IMG/VR virus record: IMGVR_UViG_3300020164_000010
Coordinates: 1-27,344 of that record
Direction: 5' to 3' (one strand)
DNA: 27,344 nt
Source: a virus
The first letter of the stretch is position 1. Each line of letters opens with the position of its first letter. This document shows positions 20,417 to 27,344 of the stretch, piece by piece. Below the pieces are notes generated by a model. The model was not told where the DNA came from and made no database searches. It saw only the letters and a program-made list of their open reading frames with translations. Made by a program: the position numbers and the translations under genes.

Positions 20417-20687
20417 ATAAAAGCATATGATAACGTATGTAGTTATTAATTCAGGAAATAAAGTAAGAGAATGTTTCTTAGATGATAAAAAAGTAAATAT
20501 AAAAAATGTAACACCAGTGGCTACATTAAATGAAAAAACTAATAAAATTATCTGGCTTGATGAAACATTTAAAAATAAAGAAATTAATACTCCTGTAATT
20601 GCTATTAATTTCAATAAAAAAATAACAGTAGATGACCCAAAAGGTATTTTTTGTATAGGGCATTTAAATAAATAAAAGCATATGATA
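20417..20687 (+). repeat. 16-bp direct repeats bracketing the 82-aa gene
   Basis: ATAAAAGCATATGATA occurs at 20417-20432 and 20672-20687, each copy holding the start codon and leader of a gene (20427 and 20682). The repeat interval is 255 bp. Deletion between copies would remove the 82-aa gene exactly and leave an intact leader for the 243-aa gene, so the small gene looks like a recent insertion with leader duplication. Confidence 0.8.
20427..20675 (+). CDS. 82-aa inserted small protein (moron-like)
   Basis: The protein starts MITYVVINSGNKVRECFLDD and looks strand-rich (VTPVATLNEKTNKIIWLDE, DTPVIAINFNKK-type segments), ending IGHLNK. It contains two Cys and is lysine-rich. It sits between two virion genes and is bracketed by 16-bp repeats carrying the leader, suggesting acquisition as a cassette. 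A decoration or accessory protein is possible; function unknown. Confidence 0.65.
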   Translation: MITYVVINSGNKVRECFLDDKKVNIKNVTPVATLNEKTNKIIWLDETFKNKEINTPVIAINFNKKITVDDPKGIFCIGHLNK

Positions 20688-21413
20688 CCAGTAGATAGTT
20701 TATTATACAAGATCGATCAGAAACTAAATAAACTATCAACTAATGAGCACCAAATGATTCAATTAGAAGACAAAATCTTAGCTTTGAATGAAGCTCAGAT
20801 TAAGTTGATAAAACAAAAGGTTGATGGAATTAGTGTTGCTAATGGATTAGGAATGGATTCATTTAAAAAACGTTATGAAGACTTACAAAGTCTTGTAATG
20901 AATTATAATCACCAACCTTTAACATTAACATTAAAGGATGCTGATTTAAACCAATGGGCTGCTAACATTCATTTACTTGAACCTAAGTATATGTTTTATG
21001 TTGATAGTTATGCATTAGCTGATAAAGGAAGATGTAAAGATAGAAAGATATGGATCAATAGAGACCTTGCAAAACATGGTGATCTTCAATTCATATTAAA
21101 CAATGATCATTACAAACCTTCATTTGAATACCAAGAAACATTTAATTTCTTAGCCTCAGATGAAATAAGTATATTCACAGATGGTACTTTTACCCCTAAG
21201 AATATACAGATAATGTACATGAGATATCCAGTGTATATAAATAAGACAGGATATATTATGTTAGATGGTTTACCATCTTATGATGCTGATTGTGAATTAG
21301 AAACATATCTAGAAGATGAACTTTTAGATCTTACAGTTCAGAATCTAGCAATGTATACAGAGAATCAATCTGCTGTTCAAAATGCAGCATATAGGATTCA
21401 AACAAACGAATAA
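20682..21413 (+). CDS. Head-tail connector / ring-like structural protein
   Basis: The 243-aa protein starts MIPVDSLLYKIDQKLNKLST with a helical N-terminal third, then a strand-rich part (KYMFYVDSYALADKGRCKDR, FTPKNIQIMYMRYPVYIN) and a C-terminal helix (ELETYLEDELLDLTVQNLAM). The final helical pattern and the place between MCP and tail genes fit adaptor or ring proteins that connect portal and tail in crAss-like virions. This is an inference from layout. Confidence 0.6.
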   Translation: MIPVDSLLYKIDQKLNKLSTNEHQMIQLEDKILALNEAQIKLIKQKVDGISVANGLGMDSFKKRYEDLQSLVMNYNHQPLTLTLKDADLNQWAANIHLLEPKYMFYVDSYALADKGRCKDRKIWINRDLAKHGDLQFILNNDHYKPSFEYQETFNFLASDEISIFTDGTFTPKNIQIMYMRYPVYINKTGYIMLDGLPSYDADCELETYLEDELLDLTVQNLAMYTENQSAVQNAAYRIQTNE

Positions 21414-21440
21414 ATTTTATTAACATTTAAATAAATAAAA

Positions 21441-22619
21441 ATGGCTGATTTTTCATTAACCACGCTCTTCGTGGTTCCAGTAGGGCAAGCTGCACTCCCT
21501 AGCTCTGGCTCAACACAAAACTTGACTGCAGGACAAGTTGGGATTTTTAATAATGTGTATGCAACAGTTACTGCTGGTACAATTGCTAGCTTTCCTTATT
21601 TCTACGTTGCTCAAGGTAGAACAAACACTTATTTGCAAGGATCTAAAAGATCTGACAGAATTTCTGGTATTAACAATTCTGCTTACGGTACTAACGTAAC
21701 TGAATGGTATAAAGTATCAGGATGCCCAACAGCTGCTAATCAAATTACTGATGTATCTGATTTCACTGTACAATGTGGAGAAGTTATCACGTTAACTTTA
21801 CGTGCTCACTCTTCTTATATTGATACATTGTATTTCAATGGTTTCACTCGTTCAGTAACTATTCAAGCTCCTTGTTGTAACTGTTCAGATAATCCATGTG
21901 ATAGTGTAGATCCTTCTATCATTATCGATGAATTAATTTATCAATTAAACTTGAAAGCTCCAGGAAACAACCCTGACAACATTTCTTTCTCTACATTCTA
22001 TACATTTGAAAATGTAGGTGGAACTATTTTACGTATTACAGGAAAACCATTGACTATCTATGGACAACCTTGTGATGTAGCTGCATTCCCTTTTGAATAT
22101 GACAGAATGTCTTTCAGAACGTTTGTATATGCTGGTCCAGCTACTACTGCTGACTTTATTGTTGCAGATGCTTGTAACTTTGTTGCACAACCTATTATCA
22201 CACAACGTGCTTCTTATGCTACAGGACAAACTGCAGAAATTGCTCAATTAGAGAAAAACTTCTACAGCTACCAAGCTGGTTACTTGAAACACCTTTACAG
22301 AATGAACGGTTACAATGAGAACTTCGAGTCTTGGGTAGCTGGTGGTGTTACTTATGATACATATTATATTAAATTCAATGAGTTTGATAAATCTGCATAT
22401 CAATGGGGTGATTACATTATGGAAGATTCAACAGTGATCATTGCTGCTCCAAATGCTGCTTCACAAACAGGTGGTGCTACAATTGCTGCAGATATCGAAG
22501 CTGTATTAGTTGCTGCTTTAGGAATTGTAATAGATAACAATGCTTGTATTACAACTACAACTACTACATCTAGTGCACCTGCATCTACTACTACTACAAC
22601 TTCTACTCTTATCCCTTAA
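21441..22619 (+). CDS. Virion structural protein with Thr-rich C-terminus
   Basis: The 392-aa protein begins MADFSLTTLFVVPVGQAALP and is strand-rich (SFPYFYVAQGRTNTYLQGSK). It has a Cys cluster near 145-155 (APCCNCSDNPCD), a long middle with many aromatic residues and a C-terminal Thr/Ser tail (residues about 369-390, TTTTTTSSAPASTTTTT). Its regular, high-expression-like codon use resembles the MCP, suggesting an abundant virion part such as a tail, ring or head auxiliary protein. Exact role unknown. Confidence 0.65.
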   Translation: MADFSLTTLFVVPVGQAALPSSGSTQNLTAGQVGIFNNVYATVTAGTIASFPYFYVAQGRTNTYLQGSKRSDRISGINNSAYGTNVTEWYKVSGCPTAANQITDVSDFTVQCGEVITLTLRAHSSYIDTLYFNGFTRSVTIQAPCCNCSDNPCDSVDPSIIIDELIYQLNLKAPGNNPDNISFSTFYTFENVGGTILRITGKPLTIYGQPCDVAAFPFEYDRMSFRTFVYAGPATTADFIVADACNFVAQPIITQRASYATGQTAEIAQLEKNFYSYQAGYLKHLYRMNGYNENFESWVAGGVTYDTYYIKFNEFDKSAYQWGDYIMEDSTVIIAAPNAASQTGGATIAADIEAVLVAALGIVIDNNACITTTTTTSSAPASTTTTTSTLIP

Positions 22620-22654
22620 GACTAAGAAGAAGTAATAAATATTATTAAATAACC

Positions 22655-22698
22655 TATGCCAGGGGAAAGAGGATATACACTCATATTCCTCTGGCATA
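22655..22698 (+). terminator. Strong 13-bp hairpin terminator
   Basis: TATGCCAGGGGAA (22655-22667) pairs with TTCCTCTGGCATA (22686-22698) over 13 bp with one G-U pair and an 18-nt loop, followed by TTTATT. It lies between the 392-aa and 187-aa structural genes, 36 nt after the stop, and probably reduces transcription of the tail genes. Confidence 0.75.
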
Positions 22699-22712
22699 TT
22701 TATTAAAAAAAC

Positions 22713-23276
22713 ATGGCAAACTTACAATTAGATATATTAGTAGTCCCTACTTATAGTGTACTTACAATTGGTGTTACAGATGCTTCTGTATATCCTACCA
22801 ATCCTCCAGTGGTATCAGCACCAACTATTGAGATTGAAATACCAGGATTTGGAACAACAATGTTACCTTTTGTTCCTAATGAAATCAATGTATTTACATC
22901 ATCTAATTTAGGGATAACCGATGTTGGTTGTAATCAACCACTTCCTGATGGAGTGTATAGATTTAAATATTCTGTAGCTCCTGCATATGCAAATTATGTA
23001 GAGAAATCAATATTACGTGTTGACAGGCTTCAAGAGAAGTTTGACAATGCTTTTCTTCAATTAGATATGATGGTGTGCGATAGGGCCCTTAAAACGCAAT
23101 CTAGCGTAACATTAAATACAATTAACTTCTTTATTCAAGGAGCTATCGCAGCAGCTAATAACTGTGCAGAATTTGAATCAAATACATTATATGCTCAGGC
23201 AGATAATATGTTAAACAGTTTTCTTAAATCCAACTGTGGTTGTTCTGGTAACAACTACCAAATAAACTTTTATTAA
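22713..23276 (+). CDS. Conserved structural-module protein
   Basis: The 187-aa protein begins MANLQLDILVVPTYSVLTIG. Residues 1-95 look like a beta-sandwich (TIEIEIPGFGTTMLPFVPNE, PDGVYRFKYSV); residues 100-185 are helical (EKFDNAFLQLDMMVCDRALK) with a Cys-containing end (NCGCSGN). Such a strand domain plus helical bundle with DRALK is familiar to me from Bacteroidetes phage tail modules, but without a named function. It starts 14 nt after the terminator hairpin. Confidence 0.65.
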   Translation: MANLQLDILVVPTYSVLTIGVTDASVYPTNPPVVSAPTIEIEIPGFGTTMLPFVPNEINVFTSSNLGITDVGCNQPLPDGVYRFKYSVAPAYANYVEKSILRVDRLQEKFDNAFLQLDMMVCDRALKTQSSVTLNTINFFIQGAIAAANNCAEFESNTLYAQADNMLNSFLKSNCGCSGNNYQINFY

Positions 23277-23278
23277 TT

Positions 23279-23374
23279 ATGGCACAATGTTCAAGCTGTG
23301 GAGCGAATGTAGGGTGCGGTTGTCAATTGACAAACGGAGTGTGTGCAGCATGTGCTGCTAAGGTAAATAAATAA
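23279..23374 (+). CDS. 31-aa Cys-rich microprotein
   Basis: The frame starts at 23279, 2 nt after the previous stop, and begins MAQCSSCGANVGCGCQLTNG. Six cysteines form CxxC (C4, C7), CxC (C13, C15) and CxxC (C22, C25), fitting one or two zinc sites. The Cys density, open frame with TAA stop, and place in a tight row of virion genes make it very likely real. It may be a virion or chaperone-like zinc microprotein; function unknown. Confidence 0.7.
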   Translation: MAQCSSCGANVGCGCQLTNGVCAACAAKVNK

Positions 23375-23384
23375 AATTGATATT

Positions 23385-24848
23385 ATGTTATCACCAAGAC
23401 TAACTAATTGCCCTGAGTGTGCAAACATTCCTTCTTTACTTAAAAAAATAGATTGCAAGTTAGCAGAGCTTGGTAATAGTTTGTATAACAACATTTCATA
23501 TATGTTGAATCAACCTATACCTGCTGGTGATATTCTTCAATTAATAGCATATAAAAGGATACTAACTTATAAGTATTGTAATCCTAACTATGCATATTAT
23601 TACTCTGTAGCTATGATAGCTAGCAGAGTTATACGTATTACAGCAGGTTGTGTTAGTAGATGTAACACACCAGAGCCTTGTATAGAGGTTCCTTGTAACA
23701 TTACTATTGTACAAAATCCAACAACTACAACAACTAGTACAACAATAGCACCACCAACAACTACCACCACAACTACTGCTATAAAATATAATTACACTGT
23801 AGCTGGATGTGAGAGACAAGATTATTTTGTTATTGCTTATGATGGTCCAGGTATATTACCAACAGGAACAATTGTTAGTAATGGTACACCTGAGTGTTTC
23901 TATATACTAGATCAAACTCTTGCTATACCAGATGTAGGAACAATAGCTAATGTATATGGTATGGTTAATTGTAGTGTATGTATTAATGAACACACAACAA
24001 CAACTACCAGTAGTTCTTCTACTTCTTCTTCTACAACAAGTACTAGTAGTTCAACTACTACCACTAGTTCTAGTTCAACTAGTACAACAACTAGTTCTAG
24101 TTCAACCACAACAACAACTACAACATCACTTCCTAATTGTGTAACAGAATGTCTTCCTTATTTTAGTAATGGTTCTTCTGTCTTTATATATAAAAATAGT
24201 ACAATTGTTAATTTAACTCCATACATTACAGGACCTATTCCTATAACTGGAGATATAGCAAATACAGCAAACAAACTATGGTTATATACACAAACAGATA
24301 TTTATGAATATGATATAATAAGCACATGTCCATTTGCAGCACAATATAATAAAACTATACATTTAGATTCTGGAACCTTTGGTTCAGGTTTAACAGCAGT
24401 TGATGATACTACATTATATTGTTCAATAGGAGGTAGTATATGTAGAATTGATATATCAGGTACAAGTGTAGTAATAATTCAATCATTCTCAATGCCTCCA
24501 AATAGAGATATTTCAGGAGATATGATTTATACTACATCAAATCAATTAGTATGTTCTTATGTAGATAATATAACTAGCAACACATACATAACTATATATA
24601 ATCTATCTACTGGTTTAATTCTTACAGATATTAATATTTCATCAATAACTAATCCATGGGGATTATATATAGATAGTGGTGTTTTACATATTTGTGATAA
24701 TAGTGGACAAATCTATTCTCTTAATCTAATTACAGAAGTATTAACATTAGTTGGTGCAGTTGGTCAAAGTTTAAATGGAGCTTCACAAAATCCTGAATGT
24801 GCTATATTAGATTTTACACCTACCACTACCACTACAACAACAGTTTAA
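23385..24848 (+). CDS. Modular tail protein with Thr/Ser linkers and propeller-like end
   Basis: The 487-aa protein has an N-terminal Cys-containing helical domain (1-110, MLSPRLTNCPECANIPSLLK), a Thr linker (113-131), a small strand domain (133-203) starting YNYTVAGC, a long Thr/Ser linker (204-248) and a C-terminal domain (250-475) of repeated four-strand-like motifs (LWLYTQTDIYEYD, TTLYCSIGGSICRID, LHICDNSGQIYSL), typical of a beta-propeller. It ends with another Thr run. The N-terminal domain likely anchors to the tail, with the propeller as candidate receptor or glycan binder. Thr/Ser tracts may be flexible or O-glycosylated stalks. The binding role is inferred. Confidence 0.75.
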   Translation: MLSPRLTNCPECANIPSLLKKIDCKLAELGNSLYNNISYMLNQPIPAGDILQLIAYKRILTYKYCNPNYAYYYSVAMIASRVIRITAGCVSRCNTPEPCIEVPCNITIVQNPTTTTTSTTIAPPTTTTTTTAIKYNYTVAGCERQDYFVIAYDGPGILPTGTIVSNGTPECFYILDQTLAIPDVGTIANVYGMVNCSVCINEHTTTTTSSSSTSSSTTSTSSSTTTTSSSSTSTTTSSSSTTTTTTTSLPNCVTECLPYFSNGSSVFIYKNSTIVNLTPYITGPIPITGDIANTANKLWLYTQTDIYEYDIISTCPFAAQYNKTIHLDSGTFGSGLTAVDDTTLYCSIGGSICRIDISGTSVVIIQSFSMPPNRDISGDMIYTTSNQLVCSYVDNITSNTYITIYNLSTGLILTDINISSITNPWGLYIDSGVLHICDNSGQIYSLNLITEVLTLVGAVGQSLNGASQNPECAILDFTPTTTTTTTV

Positions 24849-24868
24849 ATCTTTTAAAATAAAATAAT

Positions 24869-25966
24869 ATGTCAAATTGCTCAAATTGTTATAACGGATG
24901 TACAGAGATTATCTCTGACAGATGTGTTAAATATACAGGAATAGATGTTCCTATCCTTGGAATCCAAACTGGTGATTCTCTATCATTTATAGAACAAGCT
25001 CTTATTACATTTCTTGTATCAACATTAGATGGTACAGGAGTAAAGATAGATCTTGGAACTACAGTAGTATGTACTCTTGTACAGAAATATCTTCCTACAT
25101 GTGGAGATCTTTCTATTGTAGATATATCAAAAGCTCTTATACAAGCTGCTTGTGATCTTCAAGAACAAGTTGATGCAATAGTTGCTGAACTTGCTATATT
25201 AAATGCTGATTATACAATTGGATGTTTAACAGGAGTTACAGCTTCTTCAGATACACATGCTATTGTACAAGCTACAATTAATAAAGTTTGTCAATTAGGA
25301 GTTAATTTAACAGCTCTTACTCTTGATCTTCATACAAACTATGTAAGATATGATGAGCTTGATCAGTTGATTCAAAATTATTTAGATTCTTCATCTAATT
25401 CATTATATAATTCCAGAATGGTTCCTTATGCTGTACTTCCTTATTTTGGACCTATAACATTTTTTAATTCTTCAGGAGCAGGTACAGGTGATTGGAATAG
25501 AATATTTTTATGTAATGGTTTAAATGGAACTCCTGATTTAAGAGGTAGAGCTTTAACAGGTGCAATTGTTGGTGTTCCTGGACCAACTTTAAATCCTGTT
25601 GTAGATCCTGCAGCTAGTGCTGCTAATCCAAATTATAATCTTTATGATCAATATGGTGCAAATCAAATTACATTATTAGATACACAAATTCCTTTACATA
25701 CACATAATAATACTGCTATATCTATAGTTACTGATCCAAAACATAAACATGATTATTTAGCTTCTACTGGAAATGGTAGTGCTACAGGTGCTGCAAATAG
25801 TCATCCTGATGGACCTATTGTTACTAAACAAACAGGAGAAAGTTCTACAGGAATAACAGTTGCCACTACAATAACTAATGCTTCTGGACCTATAGGTGGA
25901 GGACTTCCTCATAACAACATTCAACCAGTAACAGCTTGTTATTACATTCAATATAGACCTATTTAA
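24869..25966 (+). CDS. Tail-collar-type fibre protein
   Basis: The 365-aa protein begins MSNCSNCYNGCTEIISDRCV (N-terminal Cys motif). A helical shaft (about 60-175) precedes a collar-like C-terminal domain: WNRIFLCNGLNGTPDLRGRA (about 208-227), QITLLDTQIPLHTHNN, KHKHD and a terminal LPHNNIQPVTACYYIQYRPI. The pattern LNGTPDLRGR...HTH...HNNIQPV...YYI is the hallmark of the phage tail collar / microcystin-dependent-like family, where His pairs bind metal ions in trimeric fibre tips. It is a candidate receptor-binding protein. Confidence 0.88.
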   Translation: MSNCSNCYNGCTEIISDRCVKYTGIDVPILGIQTGDSLSFIEQALITFLVSTLDGTGVKIDLGTTVVCTLVQKYLPTCGDLSIVDISKALIQAACDLQEQVDAIVAELAILNADYTIGCLTGVTASSDTHAIVQATINKVCQLGVNLTALTLDLHTNYVRYDELDQLIQNYLDSSSNSLYNSRMVPYAVLPYFGPITFFNSSGAGTGDWNRIFLCNGLNGTPDLRGRALTGAIVGVPGPTLNPVVDPAASAANPNYNLYDQYGANQITLLDTQIPLHTHNNTAISIVTDPKHKHDYLASTGNGSATGAANSHPDGPIVTKQTGESSTGITVATTITNASGPIGGGLPHNNIQPVTACYYIQYRPI

Positions 25967-25978
25967 TAAATCAATAAG

Positions 25979-27344
25979 ATGGCATATCCATATTTACCAG
26001 TAAATCCTTGCTGTACAGACATAGTTTTAAATAGTCCTTGTGGATGTAGTTCTACAATCACTAATAGTGGTTGCAATAGCAATGATCCATGTTCAACTAA
26101 TTTAACTGCTTCTAGTACCATTGTATATAATGGTCCTGTATTATCATGTATAATAGCTGAGCCATGTGATACCCTTAACGTAATATTACAAAAGATTGAT
26201 GAAATTATATGTAATCTATTAATACAAATTAATACATTAAATATTCAAGTTCATAATATTACAGGACAGATAATAAATATTAATGGTGATATAATTAATA
26301 TATACAATACATTAGATGTATGTTGTAATGTTACAACTACTAGTACAACAACAATACATCCTTGTGAAAGCTTTTCATTAACAAATACTAGTGTAGATCC
26401 AATTGCTATAATCATTACTGATTGTACTACAGGATTACAAGAAGCTATATTAATATTACCAGGAGATACAAATATTTGTGTTGAAACAGATAGTCCTCTA
26501 ACTGTTCCTGGAACTATTATTGTAGTACCAAATGGGCCTTGTGGTATATCTACAACAACAACAAGTAGTAGTAGTAGTTCTAGTACAACAACCACTACTA
26601 CAACAGCAATTCCTTGTGAATGCCTTACATTTACTAATACAAGTAGTAGTGCAATAGATTATAATATTTCATATAATGATTGTCTTGGAGATCTTATTGA
26701 TACTACAATTTCTGCAAATGCAATACTTCAATTTTGTGGATGTTGTGGTTCAGCAGATAGTCCATTAGTAACAATAACAATTGGAGCTAATTGTATTGAT
26801 GGAGTTTGTCCAACACCATTAATAAATTGTATATTTACAGGAGATGCTAATGAAATAACTACCACCACTACAACTTCTAGTAGTTCAACTAGTACTTCTA
26901 CTAGTACAACAACATCTGCACCTACAACAACAACAACAACAACTGTTATATGTAAAATATATACAGTAATAAAAACTGTAGAACCAGCTGCTGGCTGGGA
27001 AGCAACCTTATGTGTAGATGGTTCTATTGTATCAGGAAACGCAAATTCTTCAGGATCTTTAAATACACCTTGTGTAGTACAAGATTCATTAATATTAGAT
27101 GCAGGAGTAGAGATAAGAGATATAAATGAATGTGATGCTTGTATTTCTTACACTGTAGAATGTTTCTATATTTTAGGTGGAACCTGGTCAGCAGATAATT
27201 GTAATGGAGATAAAATTGGTGGAAGTTTAGCACAATTTGAAAGTGTGTCTACAGGATGTATTCAAATTGCAACTCTATCATTAACTGATGTTGTTATCAC
27301 TGCATTAGAAGGACTTTGTACAACCACTACTACAACCACTATAT
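25979..27344 (+). CDS. Modular Cys/Thr-rich tail fibre protein (partial, 3' end missing)
   Basis: An ATG at 25979 opens 455 codons without stop to the window edge; it begins MAYPYLPVNPCCTDIVLNSP. An N-terminal Cys-rich and helical part (1-118) is followed by strand-rich modules separated by Thr/Ser linkers at about 119-126, 191-210, 294-322 and 448-455. The first two modules are related: each starts PCE, contains TNTS and an internal DC, and ends in G-Cys motifs (GPCGIS, DGVCP). The third (KIYTVIKTVEPAAGWEATLC) differs. It is probably an adhesin-like tail fibre extended by module duplication. True length is unknown. Confidence 0.75.
   Translation, partial: MAYPYLPVNPCCTDIVLNSPCGCSSTITNSGCNSNDPCSTNLTASSTIVYNGPVLSCIIAEPCDTLNVILQKIDEIICNLLIQINTLNIQVHNITGQIININGDIINIYNTLDVCCNVTTTSTTTIHPCESFSLTNTSVDPIAIIITDCTTGLQEAILILPGDTNICVETDSPLTVPGTIIVVPNGPCGISTTTTSSSSSSSTTTTTTTAIPCECLTFTNTSSSAIDYNISYNDCLGDLIDTTISANAILQFCGCCGSADSPLVTITIGANCIDGVCPTPLINCIFTGDANEITTTTTTSSSSTSTSTSTTTSAPTTTTTTTVICKIYTVIKTVEPAAGWEATLCVDGSIVSGNANSSGSLNTPCVVQDSLILDAGVEIRDINECDACISYTVECFYILGGTWSADNCNGDKIGGSLAQFESVSTGCIQIATLSLTDVVITALEGLCTTTTTTTI

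Noticed and set aside
23997-24130. CRISPR-like or tandem DNA repeat array
   Set aside because: The repeats are Thr/Ser codons within a long open frame, with no constant repeat and spacer lengths.
25757-26595. Leftward frames opposite the tail fibre genes
   Set aside because: They are antisense translations of Thr/Ser-rich and His-rich coding DNA (for example runs of Val/Leu opposite ACA repeats).
1-27344. Stop-codon reassignment (TAG read as an amino acid), as in some crAss-like phages
   Set aside because: I found no gene ending in TAG, only TAA and a few TGA, but the large late genes are all intact in the standard code with no in-frame TAG needed, so avoidance is more simply due to low GC.
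1-27344. Integrated prophage with attachment sites
   Set aside because: No integrase, att-like repeat, or bacterial gene is seen; the tRNA is internal to the virion operon.
25979-27344. Diversity-generating retroelement target
   Set aside because: No reverse transcriptase or template-like repeat with adenine-biased variation is visible in the window.

Overview
The window is AT-rich, gene-dense phage DNA, most likely from a crAss-like phage (Crassvirales-type podovirus) of a Bacteroidetes host, possibly a flavobacterium. The grounds are the gene order terminase large subunit - 861-aa portal - acidic scaffold-like protein - 520-aa major capsid protein, an HU/IHF-like gene and a Cys-rich protein just upstream of the terminase, Thr-rich tail proteins, start codons without Shine-Dalgarno sequences, and promoter candidates of the Bacteroidetes TTTG / TAnnTTTG type. 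No integrase, repressor or host gene is seen. Both ends cut through genes.

Layout. Positions 1-9.1 kb are transcribed leftward: many small, mostly unrecognised genes (zinc ribbons, 48-76 aa membrane proteins, coiled coils, a DUF6717-like protein), a NUMOD4-HNH-AP2 homing endonuclease fused to a phage protein, and a MoxR-type AAA+ ATPase translationally coupled to a VWA protein. This half has two long gene-free blocks. The first (2.07-2.85 kb) encodes a phage tmRNA (2599 down to 2272) with its own candidate promoter, a tRNA-sized 5' RNA domain and a strong terminator. The second (7.95-8.30 kb) is tiled by five consecutive stem-closed RNA domains that I cannot assign to a family. At about 9.06-9.38 kb transcription diverges around a G-rich repeat/A-tract region that could be a control region or origin.

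Positions 9.38-27.3 kb are transcribed rightward and form the virion module: a winged-helix-like protein, an HU/IHF-like protein, a Cys-rich protein, small acidic proteins, a candidate small terminase subunit, TerL, portal, scaffold-like protein, MCP, a terminator plus structured RNAs plus a CAU-anticodon tRNA, connector/structural proteins, a 31-aa Cys-rich microprotein, a Thr/Ser-linker tail protein with a propeller-like end, a tail-collar-type protein, and a modular Cys/Thr-rich tail protein that runs off the right end.

How the parts fit: TerL and portal package DNA into a capsid built on the scaffold and MCP; connectors and the modular fibre/collar proteins complete the tail. The leftward half probably encodes host-takeover and maintenance functions, including a phage-owned ribosome rescue RNA. 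The most interesting items are the tmRNA, the tiled RNA-domain array, the tRNA-like element beside the real tRNA, a decamer leader motif repeated before leftward genes (once inside an open reading frame, implying a gene fusion with an internal start), and a 16-bp repeat that exactly brackets a small inserted gene.
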